This document shows positions 1 through 9,341 of a stretch of DNA of 64,000 bases, one piece after another. The first letter of the stretch is position 1. Every line of letters begins with the position of its first letter. The position numbers and the translations under genes were made by a program. Under the pieces are notes generated by a model, which ran no database searches, had not been told where the DNA came from, and worked only from the letters and a program-made list of their open reading frames with translations. This stretch comes from Adiantum capillus-veneris (taxonomy: Eukaryota > Streptophyta > Polypodiopsida > Polypodiales > Pteridaceae), in contig CM043962.1 in the NCBI GenBank assembly GCA_014529385.2, positions 48,492,598 through 48,556,597 of the forward strand, read 5' to 3'.

Positions 1-897
1 GAGGAAGCTCACCACAAAGGATCTCCTCTATGCCATGCTTGGGGAAAGGTAAGAGACCATGATTCTTTTATTATTTTTGACCCTAGTTCTACTCACAATT
101 TTATATCCACAGAGGTGGCCACCAAGCTAGGCATACAAGCCTCCGAGATGGAGATGTCCTACCCACAGATGGTAGGACCAAGGGGCAAGAAGCTTCAGTC
201 ACTCCCTTAATTGGGAAATTGAGGCTCCATGTTCAAAGCTATGTGGACAAAGAGGACTTCTTTATCTCTCCTCTCAAGCATGAGGATGTAATCCTAGGGG
301 CACAATGGTTTGATTGCATGGCTGCCAGTGTTAAATTCCCTGAAAGGAAAATCTACTTTAGGTTCATGGAAAAAGATATGTACATAGATGCGAAAGAAAT
401 GGTTAATACCATACCCATTGTACATACGCAAGATTTCAACAAGTCAATAAAGAGCTCTATTTTTGTGTGGAAGTTACCTTTCCATTTGTTTGCGGATGCC
501 TCCCATTCAGTTGTGGACGCAATTCTTATGGAGGAACCAAAGAAAAGGATGGGTTTATGCAAGTAAAGTGCTCTCACCAGCATAAAGGAACTATTCAATT
601 ATTGAAAGGGAATGTCTTGGGATGATTTTTGGATTGCAAAAATTCATACATTACTTGTTGGCAAACAAAGTAGTGATCCATGTGGATCATCATGCTCTAA
701 TGTATCTAGTCAATAAACCTCATCTTTCAGAAAGGTTGACTATATGGGTATTGTTGATGCAGGAGATTCATTACTCAGTTATACATAGGCTAGGTCAGGA
801 GCAAGTGGTAGGTGACTACTTGAGTAGGATAGCTATTGGGGAGGCACCTATTGAAGCAATAGATGAGATACCTAATGCAAATCTGTTTCAAGTGGAT
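1..897 (+). pseudogene. T1 protease joined to RNase H, RT missing
   Basis: Frame 1 from base 1 reads into a retropepsin active-site region (FDPSSTHNFIS, about bases 88-120). The catalytic D is there, but the usual D-[ST]-G is D-P-S. A stop near 208 and a frame change follow. From about 219 the protease C-terminus continues, with the flap and the VILGAQWFD motif. Within about 45 codons the frame passes to the start of RNase H (FHLFADASHS, near 480). After another frame break it reads the RNase H core (HYLLANKVVIHVDHHAL, then LVNKPHLSERL) and the D-Y-L-S-R box. The whole reverse transcriptase, normally about 400 residues, is absent between protease and RNase H, so T1 carries an old internal deletion. 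It is not functional. Confidence 0.8.
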
Positions 898-901
898 CTT
901 A
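1..901 (+). mobile_element. T1, oldest Ty3/gypsy element, left fragment
   Basis: This is the left part of the element into which everything else in the window was inserted. It runs off the left edge. It holds decayed protease and RNase H sequence and stops in the linker after RNase H. The same linker resumes at 62211 and leads into the integrase zinc finger, so T2 split a single pol gene. The last bases, CTTA(T) at 898-902, are repeated at 62211-62215 as the probable target-site duplication. Confidence 0.85.
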
Positions 902-1093
902 TGCTTAACCCTTATGGACACTCTATCACCTTCAATGGACACCTTATCACTTATTTGAGTCATGGACCGGGCTTGTCGGTCCGATAGGTACGTAGGTGAT
1001 CACCGATGAGAGGCGCACCACTTATCTTATTTTTATAGTATTTTTGCAATGACCGGTCACTGAGGGCGCCCATGTGTGAATGGGACGAATTCA

Positions 1094-1100
1094 TATAAAA
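1094..1100 (+). promoter_or_regulatory. TATA box of T2 5' LTR
   Basis: TATAAAA lies in the middle of the LTR and is conserved at 61852-61858 in the 3' LTR and at 32010-32016 and 48664-48670 in the T5 LTRs. It marks the probable U3/R border, so transcription would start about 30 bases downstream. Confidence 0.65.
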
Positions 1101-1191
1101 GGTCCATTTTGACTAAAACCCTCATTCTTTGAGGTGTATACTAAGAAATTGCTCTTGCTCTACCTCTATCTTCTTCTCCTTGTGTGCTCAT

Positions 1192-1310
<119 letters not shown>

Positions 1311-1550
1311 TGATCGAGCATTGTGGCAATCGGTGATGGTAAGGCGGTTGAGCACAGTGACATCGGTGGCTCCTTCTTCTTTGCGGTGCAAGATCCTTTA
1401 CGACAAAAAGCATTGAGCAATCAATGGCACACCATTGCCCCTTTGAGCTTGCTAGGATAGTCTAGTTGTGTGCTTGCAGCCATTCGTAGCTTGCACACAG
1501 TGTTCGGCAAGTTCGTAGCCTCCGACACGTGCGAAAAAAGCGCATATTTT

Positions 1551-1568
1551 TGGCACTGCTACCGAGTA
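1551..1568 (+). other. T2 primer-binding site, degraded tRNA-Asp type
   Basis: The sequence begins TGGCACTGCTACCGAG, directly after the LTR and a TTTT run. It aligns with the better kept sites of T5 (32393) and T4 (27648), which match the 3' end of plant tRNA-Asp. Several mismatches fit the age of T2. Confidence 0.7.
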
Positions 1569-2374
1569 CTGCCTTGCACTAAGCTTGAGGAGCACTCAGT
1601 GCTACCTCTTGAATCCATTCTTTCATCTATTTTAAGTTTTTGTTAGATCTATAAGTGGCTGTAATGTGCAGGTTTTTTTTTATCTGCTAAGTTCTATGAA
1701 TTGCAGGTGTTAACAGGTATGTTAACTAGTGTAGTTCTACAGTGTGCACTAGATAGTGAGCAGGTTGACTATTCTGTTAATGTGTAGTTCGTTGTGTTAG
1801 ACAGTGTGTGTGCAATGCTAATTAGTGTTAATTAGTGATGTTAGTTGTAGGTAGCTTAGGTAGAGTTGCAAGGTGCAGTTGTGTGCGTTCAGTAGGCAGC
1901 TCTGTGGACGTGAGCTCGGTGCCAACACACAACATTATCCACACGCTCAAAAAATCTAAGACCAAAAAGAAAAAAATTATTTTTTAAAAAATCTTATTTT
2001 AAAAGGAAGGATCAAATCATTCCCCGAGCCCGAGCCTAGGCCCAGGCCCCAATCCTCAGTCTTATGATAAAGTATAGACACTACTGTATATATAAAAACT
2101 ACCACCTTAAGTGAAGGGAGGGCATGTGGGACAAGTCCTTCAAGTCCTCCACCCTTCCCTTCACACTTACCCCTTGAACTTACTAATTTTAGCCTTGTTT
2201 CTGACTAGGAAAAGACTGTTTTTAGGATTCTGAGGTCTTTAAGTAACCGAATCGGGGGTTGTAAATCACGGCACGTCCCTCTATCTAAGATGCTTGTTTG
2301 GAGATATCACACGCCATATTCTATGGCTTGGCCTTCACAAACACTCACCAACACTTCTAGAGTGTTGAGGTCAC
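1569..2374 (+). other. T2 leader, non-coding
   Basis: This 0.8-kb stretch lies between the primer site and the gag start. It is GT-rich, then holds a short A/T run near 1968-2000. I see no coding frame. The equivalent T5 leader is 32411-33211. Confidence 0.6.
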
Positions 2375-4780
2375 ATGTACCTATGCTCTGGTCGTGTGCT
2401 AGAGGATGATCACATAGAGAGTGTCTTCGTTTATGCGAGCACCCATTATTCCTCCACCTTAGGCTCTAGGACCTCAACTGGAACCCAAGGTAGTACCACT
2501 CAGGACCCACATATTGCATCTAGTGACTCTTCCTCTCACTACGATGTCATGGAGGATTACCCAACACCCAATATTGATAGTTCAAGCCAAGACATGCCTG
2601 CCATGGGCCCACGGTCCGAACCGAGCGTGTTTAGCCACTTGAAAGAGACTTTGAGTAGAGCCACTCGCTTTGAACATGGAGCTAACGATGTAAATGAAGG
2701 GGGTGGGGAAGTAAATTCGCCATTCATGACCAATGTAGACTCCATGCTTTTGGAGAGTGTGCATGTGAATACTCCATTCACTGCACCCCCTGACTCTTCA
2801 GAGCTATTTTCCTTTGAGGTTATATTACCTTATGGTAGAAGCCTTGCCGAAGTGCAAGCTGTTGAGGGATATATCATTTAGCTAGGGAAAATAAAATTAA
2901 GAGCTTACGCAGGGAAGATCAATGGAGAGATCTAAAGGCAAAGGCCCTATGTCAACATCCATGCTAGTCGAGCAATCGAGTGCTGTTGAATTAGAAACTA
3001 CTAAGGGCCTAGAGATCCACATTGCATCTAGTTCAAAGGACACCCCTAGCATCTCAAACCTAGATGGAGCATTTCCAAATGAAAATTGGGAGTATGAGCT
3101 ATGAACAAAGACTTTAACCGAAATATACACATGTCACACCTATCATGTGGGTTGGTTAGATGTCCTACAATCCACATCGGGTGCTACTACCACCACAAAG
3201 GAGCAACAACAAAGAGTTTGTGATGTCATCCATAGGGTTACTGAGCTACAGGTGCAGAACAACGGGATCCACATGCTTTCAACGGGTCTCATGAGATTCT
3301 TGGATATAGGAAAGGCTAAGCAACCAATTTTATCACAAATAAAGACTCCCTCGGTAAGCCCGATGGATCCTTCATATGTTATATTTCCAAGGGTCTCAAT
3401 ACAATCTGAGCCCACAAGGGATAGATTTACCTTTCCATGTTTAGCTCATCTTTCTCTTGATGACACCATGGATACCATGCCTACCCCAGTGATGGTCATG
3501 ACAAAAAACACGCCATGGACCTCATTTATTAGTAAAGCACCACTACATGGTAGCCCAATGCCTACTACAATACCTACAAGTGTGTATCAATCATATGCAC
3601 ATGTGGCCCTCATGCTCATGTAGCTCCTACCCCTCCCATTATTCCAACAACTTATGCTCCATGACCACAACATCCAAGACCTTGTTTCAATGAGACCATA
3701 CCAGCTAGCATTAGCATATACATCCCAATCTTCTATGCCCAGGGCCACACATATGAACTTTGAACTTTGGGCCACCACATGGCAGAACGTCGTACCAAAC
3801 TTGGAACCCAAGGGCTTCCTATATGCGTAACCCAATTCCAACCCCTACTCCACATATAGTTCCAAGAGCATCTATCCCCACTATACCTTTTCACTTGGGT
3901 AACTTGGAAACATTTTCTCAAGAAATTGGTCGATCTATTGCTAAAAATATCTGTAACATGCTTGATAGAGAGCCTAGAAGTAAGGTAGTAAAAATAGCCA
4001 TGCTCACACAAGAATTTAGTGGAAATGGGGATGTGAGAAAGCATATCAAAATATTTGAACAAATATGTGATTCCCTAGGGGAACACAATAACCTACATAA
4101 GAGTAATGATTTAAGCTTGACCTTGAGCGGGAAGGTCGGGGATTGGCATAGGACCCTAAGGGTGGAAGAGAAAACGATTTACCCTACTATTAGGAGACTG
4201 TTCTTGAAAGAGCACATACAAGAGGGAGTGCTTTGGGGTGTATCCTCTCAGCTCCAAAAAGCCCAATGAGATGAAGGAGAGTTTGTAAGAGACTTTATTA
4301 GTCGCTTGAAGCATTTGAATTCTCGTTGTAATCCAAATGAGTGCTTCAATAATAACCAAACTCTCCATAGATTCATTAGGGGACTACAACATGAGGATAT
4401 CTACAATGGCCTAGTCATTAGAGGTATCACCACTTGGGAAGCAGTCACCACCAATGTGATCCAATTGGAGGAAAAATTAATGATTCAAGGAGAAAGAGTG
4501 TCTGTTGAACCTAAATCTACTAGCTCGCAAGCATCGCGGCATCAGCCAATGACCATAAACCCTATTGCTAAAGCGCCAAAGATATATGAGATAACGTTAG
4601 CAGATCTCACAAAGGCCATTCAAGAAAGTCTAGAGACAATCATGCTCCACAAAATAACCATATGTATCCAAGAAGGGAGCAGCAATGGTGCTCAATTTTC
4701 TATGGTCCACATAGTACCAGTGAATGCCCTACGTTTAGAGTAAAATTTAATGGGAATTGCAATGCATGGGGGAGGTATGG
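2375..4780 (+). pseudogene. T2 gag, 5' part, cut by T3
   Basis: The start MYLCSGRVLE matches MYLRSGRVLE of T5 at 33212. A long low-complexity N-terminal region follows, rich in Ser, Thr and Pro. The Ty3 gag core is at about 3960-4480 (DVRKHIKIFEQICDSLGEHN, RLFLKEHIQEGVLWG, FIRGLQHEDIYNGLVIRG). After it come two zinc knuckles, both damaged: the second Cys is Phe in the first knuckle and Trp in the second. The frame is broken by shifts near 2881-2922 and 3623-3760 and by a stop at 4267. At 4780 the gene is cut inside the second knuckle by T3 and resumes at 24140. The product would be the structural particle protein. Confidence 0.85.
4776..4780. other. TSD TATGG flanking T3 (second copy 24135-24139)
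   Basis: TATGG lies directly left of T3 and again directly right of it. The undisrupted T5 copy of the same gag has a single TATGG at 43879-43883, followed by the same downstream sequence TCATCAAGC. Confidence 0.93.
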
Positions 4781-5333
4781 TGTTTTAGGGAAAACTACTC
4801 CCTTGTTCATGCTCACAAGCACGACACAGACAACATACTTATCATCCGGTGACACGACTAACCCATAGGTGCACAGAGGCAATCTCGTTAGCTTGTCAGG
4901 CTGAGACCAACCTACACATACGCACTTCTATGATGCATCAATCACTAATCCTTGTTAACTTCAACCCACTCTATCCCTAAATGCTCATAACACCGTTTAC
5001 ACATCAAATGAACTCGGAATTGCTTCAAACTTGCTAGGCACCATCCTCTCACTAGGATATACTTACCTATAAGTCTAATCTCACCAGATTTTAACCCTAG
5101 TTATCTTGAATACAGTCGCGATAGATTCACATGTCATAATCTAAAAGTGTGTGAAACCTAACTCTATGAGTATCTATGCGTAGCTAATCTCTCCCTCGTT
5201 CCATAAAGTACTTGATTGTTGAAAACAGACATTGTTTGTGCTACTTACAAGCAAAACAAGCTCGTAGAAGGATCGCTCGTGAACAACTCGAAGATGTGAA
5301 TGCGTGGCGGAGATGCGCGTAGCGAAGAGGATA

Positions 5334-5336
<3 letters not shown>

Positions 5337-5409
<73 letters not shown>
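5337..5409. repeat. (CT)n microsatellite in T3 3' LTR
   Basis: About 73 bp of perfect CT (GA on the coding strand) lie 60 to 130 bp downstream of the minus-strand TATA box. The partner array in the 5' LTR is at 23764-23841. Confidence 0.97.
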
Positions 5410-5413
<4 letters not shown>

Positions 5414-5464
5414 CGTATGACACAGGATTAATCATTCAAATGTTGTGTTAAAAAATAAGGTGAC

Positions 5465-5471
5465 CTTTATA
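5465..5471 (-). promoter_or_regulatory. TATA box of T3 LTR
   Basis: The minus strand reads TATAAAG at 5465-5471 and the same motif lies at 23904-23910 in the other LTR. It precedes the GA-rich leader part of the LTR. The 5' copy at 23904 would drive the genomic transcript leftward. Confidence 0.55.
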
Positions 5472-5696
5472 CTTTAGTCACTTTACCTCAAAATGTACAT
5501 GGGGTTTTAATTGAGTTCTACTCATCATAATTACAAAGTGGAAACGCATTTGGGTCCCAGCCAACTAATTAATCTTTACATAATCTAGACAAGTGGATCA
5601 AAATGATAAGACGTCTTTGACATAAAAGTAATGGAAATTTGATAGGCTTCACAAGGTGGGCTCATTACAAAAGTTGGACAAGTTGGGCTCCACCCA

Positions 5697-5713
5697 AAAC
5701 TCCCCCCCTCCTA
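5697..5713 (-). other. T3 polypurine tract
   Basis: The minus strand reads AGGAGGGGGGAGTTT immediately before the 3' LTR. This is the expected plus-strand priming site and fixes the orientation of T3. Confidence 0.85.
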
Positions 5714-5798
5714 GTTCATGTCTACCATGACATGACTGGCTTTGTCTTCAATGTCTTTGTCTTTCTTCCTGGTTTATTTGATGTAGAAACGCATTGTA

Positions 5799-6200
5799 TC
5801 ACATAGATTCGCTCGCCATTAATGGGCCAAATTTTTTTGACTTGTACATGAAGAAGTCGGTGTAAAATGCTTCTTTGAATGTTTGGAGATGGTAGCTGGG
5901 CAAAAACATGAGCCGTCTGAAGTATGCGTACAAGACTGGCTCTGTAGGTGGCCCACTTAAATCATATGATAGCTCCGATATGTTTCTTTCCGTATTCATG
6001 AACTCTGAACTCCAGCTCTTTGAAAACGCTGTGAGGCAGGCCAAAAACGTCCGAGCTATTTTACAAAGCATTTTGCAGGACGCCTCCGAATTCCGCAATG
6101 GCGCCCTGAAGCGTTTTCACCATGTAAGAACCAGATATTCTCTCTCCTTCGGCCGGTCCTGGCAAAACTAGATAGTTCAGCCATGTGGGATTTATGATTT
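5799..6200 (-). pseudogene. T3 distal 3' open frames, unknown
   Basis: I do not recognise this sequence. The minus strand shows a 99-codon frame (5799-6098) overlapping other short open pieces that start near 6150 (MVKTLQGAIAEFGGVLQ, then VFKELEFRVHEYGKKHIGA). The second reading looks more protein-like than the first. It lies between the coiled-coil gene and the polypurine tract and is probably the decayed end of the 3' coding region. Confidence 0.35.
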
Positions 6201-6223
6201 GTAAGGCTTTATGTTGGCTGTAA

Positions 6224-6721
6224 GTATAAGTTCTGGGTGTTGGGCAAAAAGTTCTATCATCTCTGAGCTAAGGTGGTGCATTCACTAAGTGGATCAGGTT
6301 GTTAGGATGATCCAAAAGCCACTGATGCCTCCACTTTGGTTGGCTATCTACGATTCTTCTTTGCTGTTCCCAAACCTGTACTTCTCCTTCAAATAGTGGC
6401 ATTTGTTCTTCCTTTGCTAGCTACCGTTGATGTGTCAGTGTTTCATATTTCAGCAGAGCATAGGGTAACAACCTGTATAAGTTCTGGGTGTTGGGAAAAA
6501 AGTTCTATCATCTCTGAGCTCAGGTGGTGCATTGACTAAGTGGATCAGGTTGTTAGGATGATCCAAAAGCCACTGATGCCTCCACTTTGGTTGGCTATCT
6601 ATGATTCTTCTTTGATGTTCCCAAACTTGTACTTCTCCTTCAAATAGTGGCATTTGTTCTTCCTTTGCTAGCTACCGTTGATGTGTCAGTGTTTCATATT
6701 TTAGCAGAGCATAGGGTAACA
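6224..6721. repeat. Tandem duplication, about 251-bp unit, inside T3
   Basis: The unit 6224-6474 is repeated at 6475-6721 with only a few differences (for example GCTAAGGTGG against GCTCAGGTGG). Each unit begins GTATAAGTTCTGGGTGTTGGG and ends AGCATAGGGTAACA. It is a local duplication in the 3' coding part of T3. High identity between units points to a fairly recent event. Confidence 0.95.
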
Positions 6722-6821
6722 TCGGGGCATTCCACTCTTCCCGTAGCTCTGTTGGCTATCTTGCCTGATCTGGAGAGTCCTTGTAGCATCTCCTTCTCTA
6801 GTTTCATGGCCTTGTACCACA

Positions 6822-9341
6822 TCATCTTTGATTGCTTTTCCATTTCTTCTGCCAGCTTTGCTCTTCAAGTTTTGAGACTGAATCTTTGTCTTCTTCTTGG
6901 TTGTTGGAGCCAGCTTGATCATTCTGTGTATCTGGGGCCCTATTGTCCTCTGATCCTTCCTCATAGTCATCATCACCCCCATATAGTTCTGCCAGGCCAG
7001 CCAAATCTGTGGCCGCTTGCACCAGGTGCACCCGCACCTGCCCTTGGGGTTGCTTTGCAGTTTGGAGACTTGCAATTTGTGCAGCCATTGTTCGATTATT
7101 GATTTGGAGTGTTTGAAATTCCATCTCCTTTTGGGCTACAGCCTCTTCTAACTCTTTTATTATGTTGTGCAAATTCTCATTTTCTTCCTTGATGGACTTG
7201 GAAACGAGGCTTTCTATTTCACTGTCATGAGCTAGTCCTTGTTGTTGTTCACTTTGTAAGTCCGAGATTTGCCTTTGCAATTGATCTCTATTTTCTTTCC
7301 AATTCCAGATCTCTCTTTAGTTCCTCCAGTTCTTCTTGCGGTTGGACCACCGGTGTTGCTAGTAGCAGCGTTTTTTGTTTCTTTTCTCTTTCTATCTCCC
7401 TTGCATGTATGCCAGTTACTGCTCTCAAATCCTTCACTTCGATTTGTAAGTCATCAATTATGACTTGTAAATTGTTGATTGTCTCCAGGGCATCCTGCTT
7501 TTCCGCCATCAAACTTTGGATTTGTTCATCTCTGTCATTGACATCTTCAAGAAACACATTGATTGTATCTTCACAAATGGCATTGAAACTTTTTGACTCT
7601 TGTAAATTTTCTTTGAGGAGGTTTACTCTGCTTTTGAGACCCAAGATCTCAGCATATTTAATGTTGATCAGTTTACGGTTGTCATCTCTTTGCTCCTACA
7701 ACTTCAGAACCTCTTGATGGGTTGTTTCCAATTTCTTTTTGTTTGCCCTGTTCTGATCGGCTAACAACCGACTGTGTAGTATTGTTTGGTTTAGTAGAGT
7801 CTCCATTGACTGTAAATCTAGGTCTATAGTAGATTCCAACTCAATAGGAGGAAGCTTTTTCTCTTGTCAGATCTACCTCTATGTGCTTGCCTTTATCAAT
7901 GTTTGATATTGTTCCAGTGTTTAGATGGCTATCTGTCCTTTCTTCTTCTTCTCCATTGGGTGGTGTACGAACTCTCTCATCACGATGTGAGCTCTCTGAA
8001 TGCGGAGGAGAGTCAATAGGTGGAGTTGATTCCCTTTCACTTGTCTCTGGCCTTGGAGATGGAGGTGGTGTTTCCTCATCTCGTGTAGTTGGCCTCAATT
8101 GATCTCTCAAGGTTTGGAGATCCTCCTCTTCAAGTGGCAGTTCTAGCTCATCCGTAGCATTCCTTTCTTGGATGTATCTCTCAAACCAGTCTAACTCAAA
8201 AGCTGGATTGTGTTTATTCTTTGTCCTTAATGTGTAAGTGCTACTAGAGGGTCTCCAAGTGGCACCTACATCGCCTCGTAGAGATCTTTCTAGTACAAAG
8301 CCTTCTAGCATTCTTTCCATCTTTGCTACCTTTTGCAATCTGGTGTTGTTCTCAGTTTCCTCTTTCCACTTCTTTAATCTCAAGTTCTCTTCTTTAGCTT
8401 TTATTTCTTCTTCCATCTTTTCCTGTGTACTCCTGGTGACTCTTTCCAGCCTGCATCCTCCAATGGTGTTAGTAGAGGGAGGTACTTGCCTTTGTTGTCT
8501 GTCTTCGATATTCTCTCTTAGCACCAGCCAGTCGTTCTGTTGAGGAGCATGTGGTAGCTGATCTGCCGCTCCTATGGCACGGTATATCATTCTGGTGAGT
8601 ACTTCTCCTCCTGCAATGTAATTTGGCTTGTCCTGTTGTAGCTTTGTGACTTCCTCAAATAGATATGATGCATGATCTATATAGAAATCATGTGTCATTC
8701 CCATAGCCCAGGTCATTGTTGTTGAGATGACCCCGTGTGGTGTAGTGTATCTAGGCGGTCTCTTGCTGTAGCTCAATAAACATTGACTGTATACCTGTTT
8801 CAGTTCCCTTACTTCTTGGTTTGCTATGAGTTCAAAAGATGGTAGTTTGGATCTCTGCAAGTAGACTGTGAGATTCTTCCTTCTTTCTCTCATGTTGGCT
8901 CCCTGATCATACAATTTTAACGCTTCCTTGATGATTTCCTTGGTGATCTGAATCTCCATCATCTCATTATCCATGCCTGCAAGTTCCGTCTTCTTGGATA
9001 GTCTCAATTAGTTGTTGTACCCTCTTGAAATCTATCCCCACTGGCGGTTGTGAAACAAATTTCTATAAGCCAACTTTCTTCAGCCATGACCTTTGCGGTG
9101 ATCTTTTCAGGTAGTTTTCTGCCTCCTTGGGGATCATTACTGTATCCACTAAATTTCCTTTGTCATCCACATAGGAACCTTGGTAGATTTGGAAAGCTAC
9201 TGCCTGTTGCACGTCTGCAGGTATCCATGTGGCTTCTGGCTTTAATGAATTGTGTAGAAGTGTATAGGGTATTGTACCCTCCGTTGCCAGGTTCTTGCCT
9301 TTTCTTTTTCTTGGAGAAGCGTCCATGGATCCTGTATTCAC
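6822..9341 (-). pseudogene. T3 extra 3' gene, coiled-coil protein of unknown function
   Basis: I do not recognise this family. On the minus strand a chain of frames reads as one gene broken by shifts and stops near 9063, 9000, 7843, 7700 and 7285. The N-terminal part (from 9341) has a basic patch (PRKRKGK) and a compact region (QIYQGSYVDDKGNLVDTVMI). Next comes a 388-codon open frame (7841-9007). Its conserved-looking segment (NYIAGGEVLTRMIYRAIGAA) precedes a charged helix (about residues 195-245) and a Pro/Ser/Glu-rich, disordered-looking tail. The end (7644-6822) is a long heptad-rich coiled coil followed by acidic residues. The gene lies in sense with gag-pol, about 3 kb past integrase, where some plant elements carry an env-like gene. 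I see no clear signal peptide or membrane segment, so env is unsupported. Confidence 0.6.

Larger units (their letters stand above)
4781..5696 (-). repeat. T3 3' LTR (left copy)
   Basis: It aligns end to end with 23142-24134. It lacks about 65 bp present in the right copy next to the CT array (between GCGTGG and GGAGATGCGCG), and the CT array differs in length. At the element's start side the left copy reads TGGGTGGAG where the right reads TGTTGGAG, so there is slight terminal decay. A TATA box (minus) lies at 5465-5471. Confidence 0.92.

Noticed and set aside
7841-9007. Plus-strand frames at 7881-8102, 8238-8543 and 6647-7102
   Set aside because: They are shadows of the minus-strand coiled-coil gene, rich in Ser and Leu as expected from reverse reading of Glu/Lys codons.
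6822-9341. Host gene captured whole, or retroviral env
   Set aside because: No signal peptide, membrane segment or splice structure is visible, and no host family is recognised. It is kept as an unknown T3 gene.
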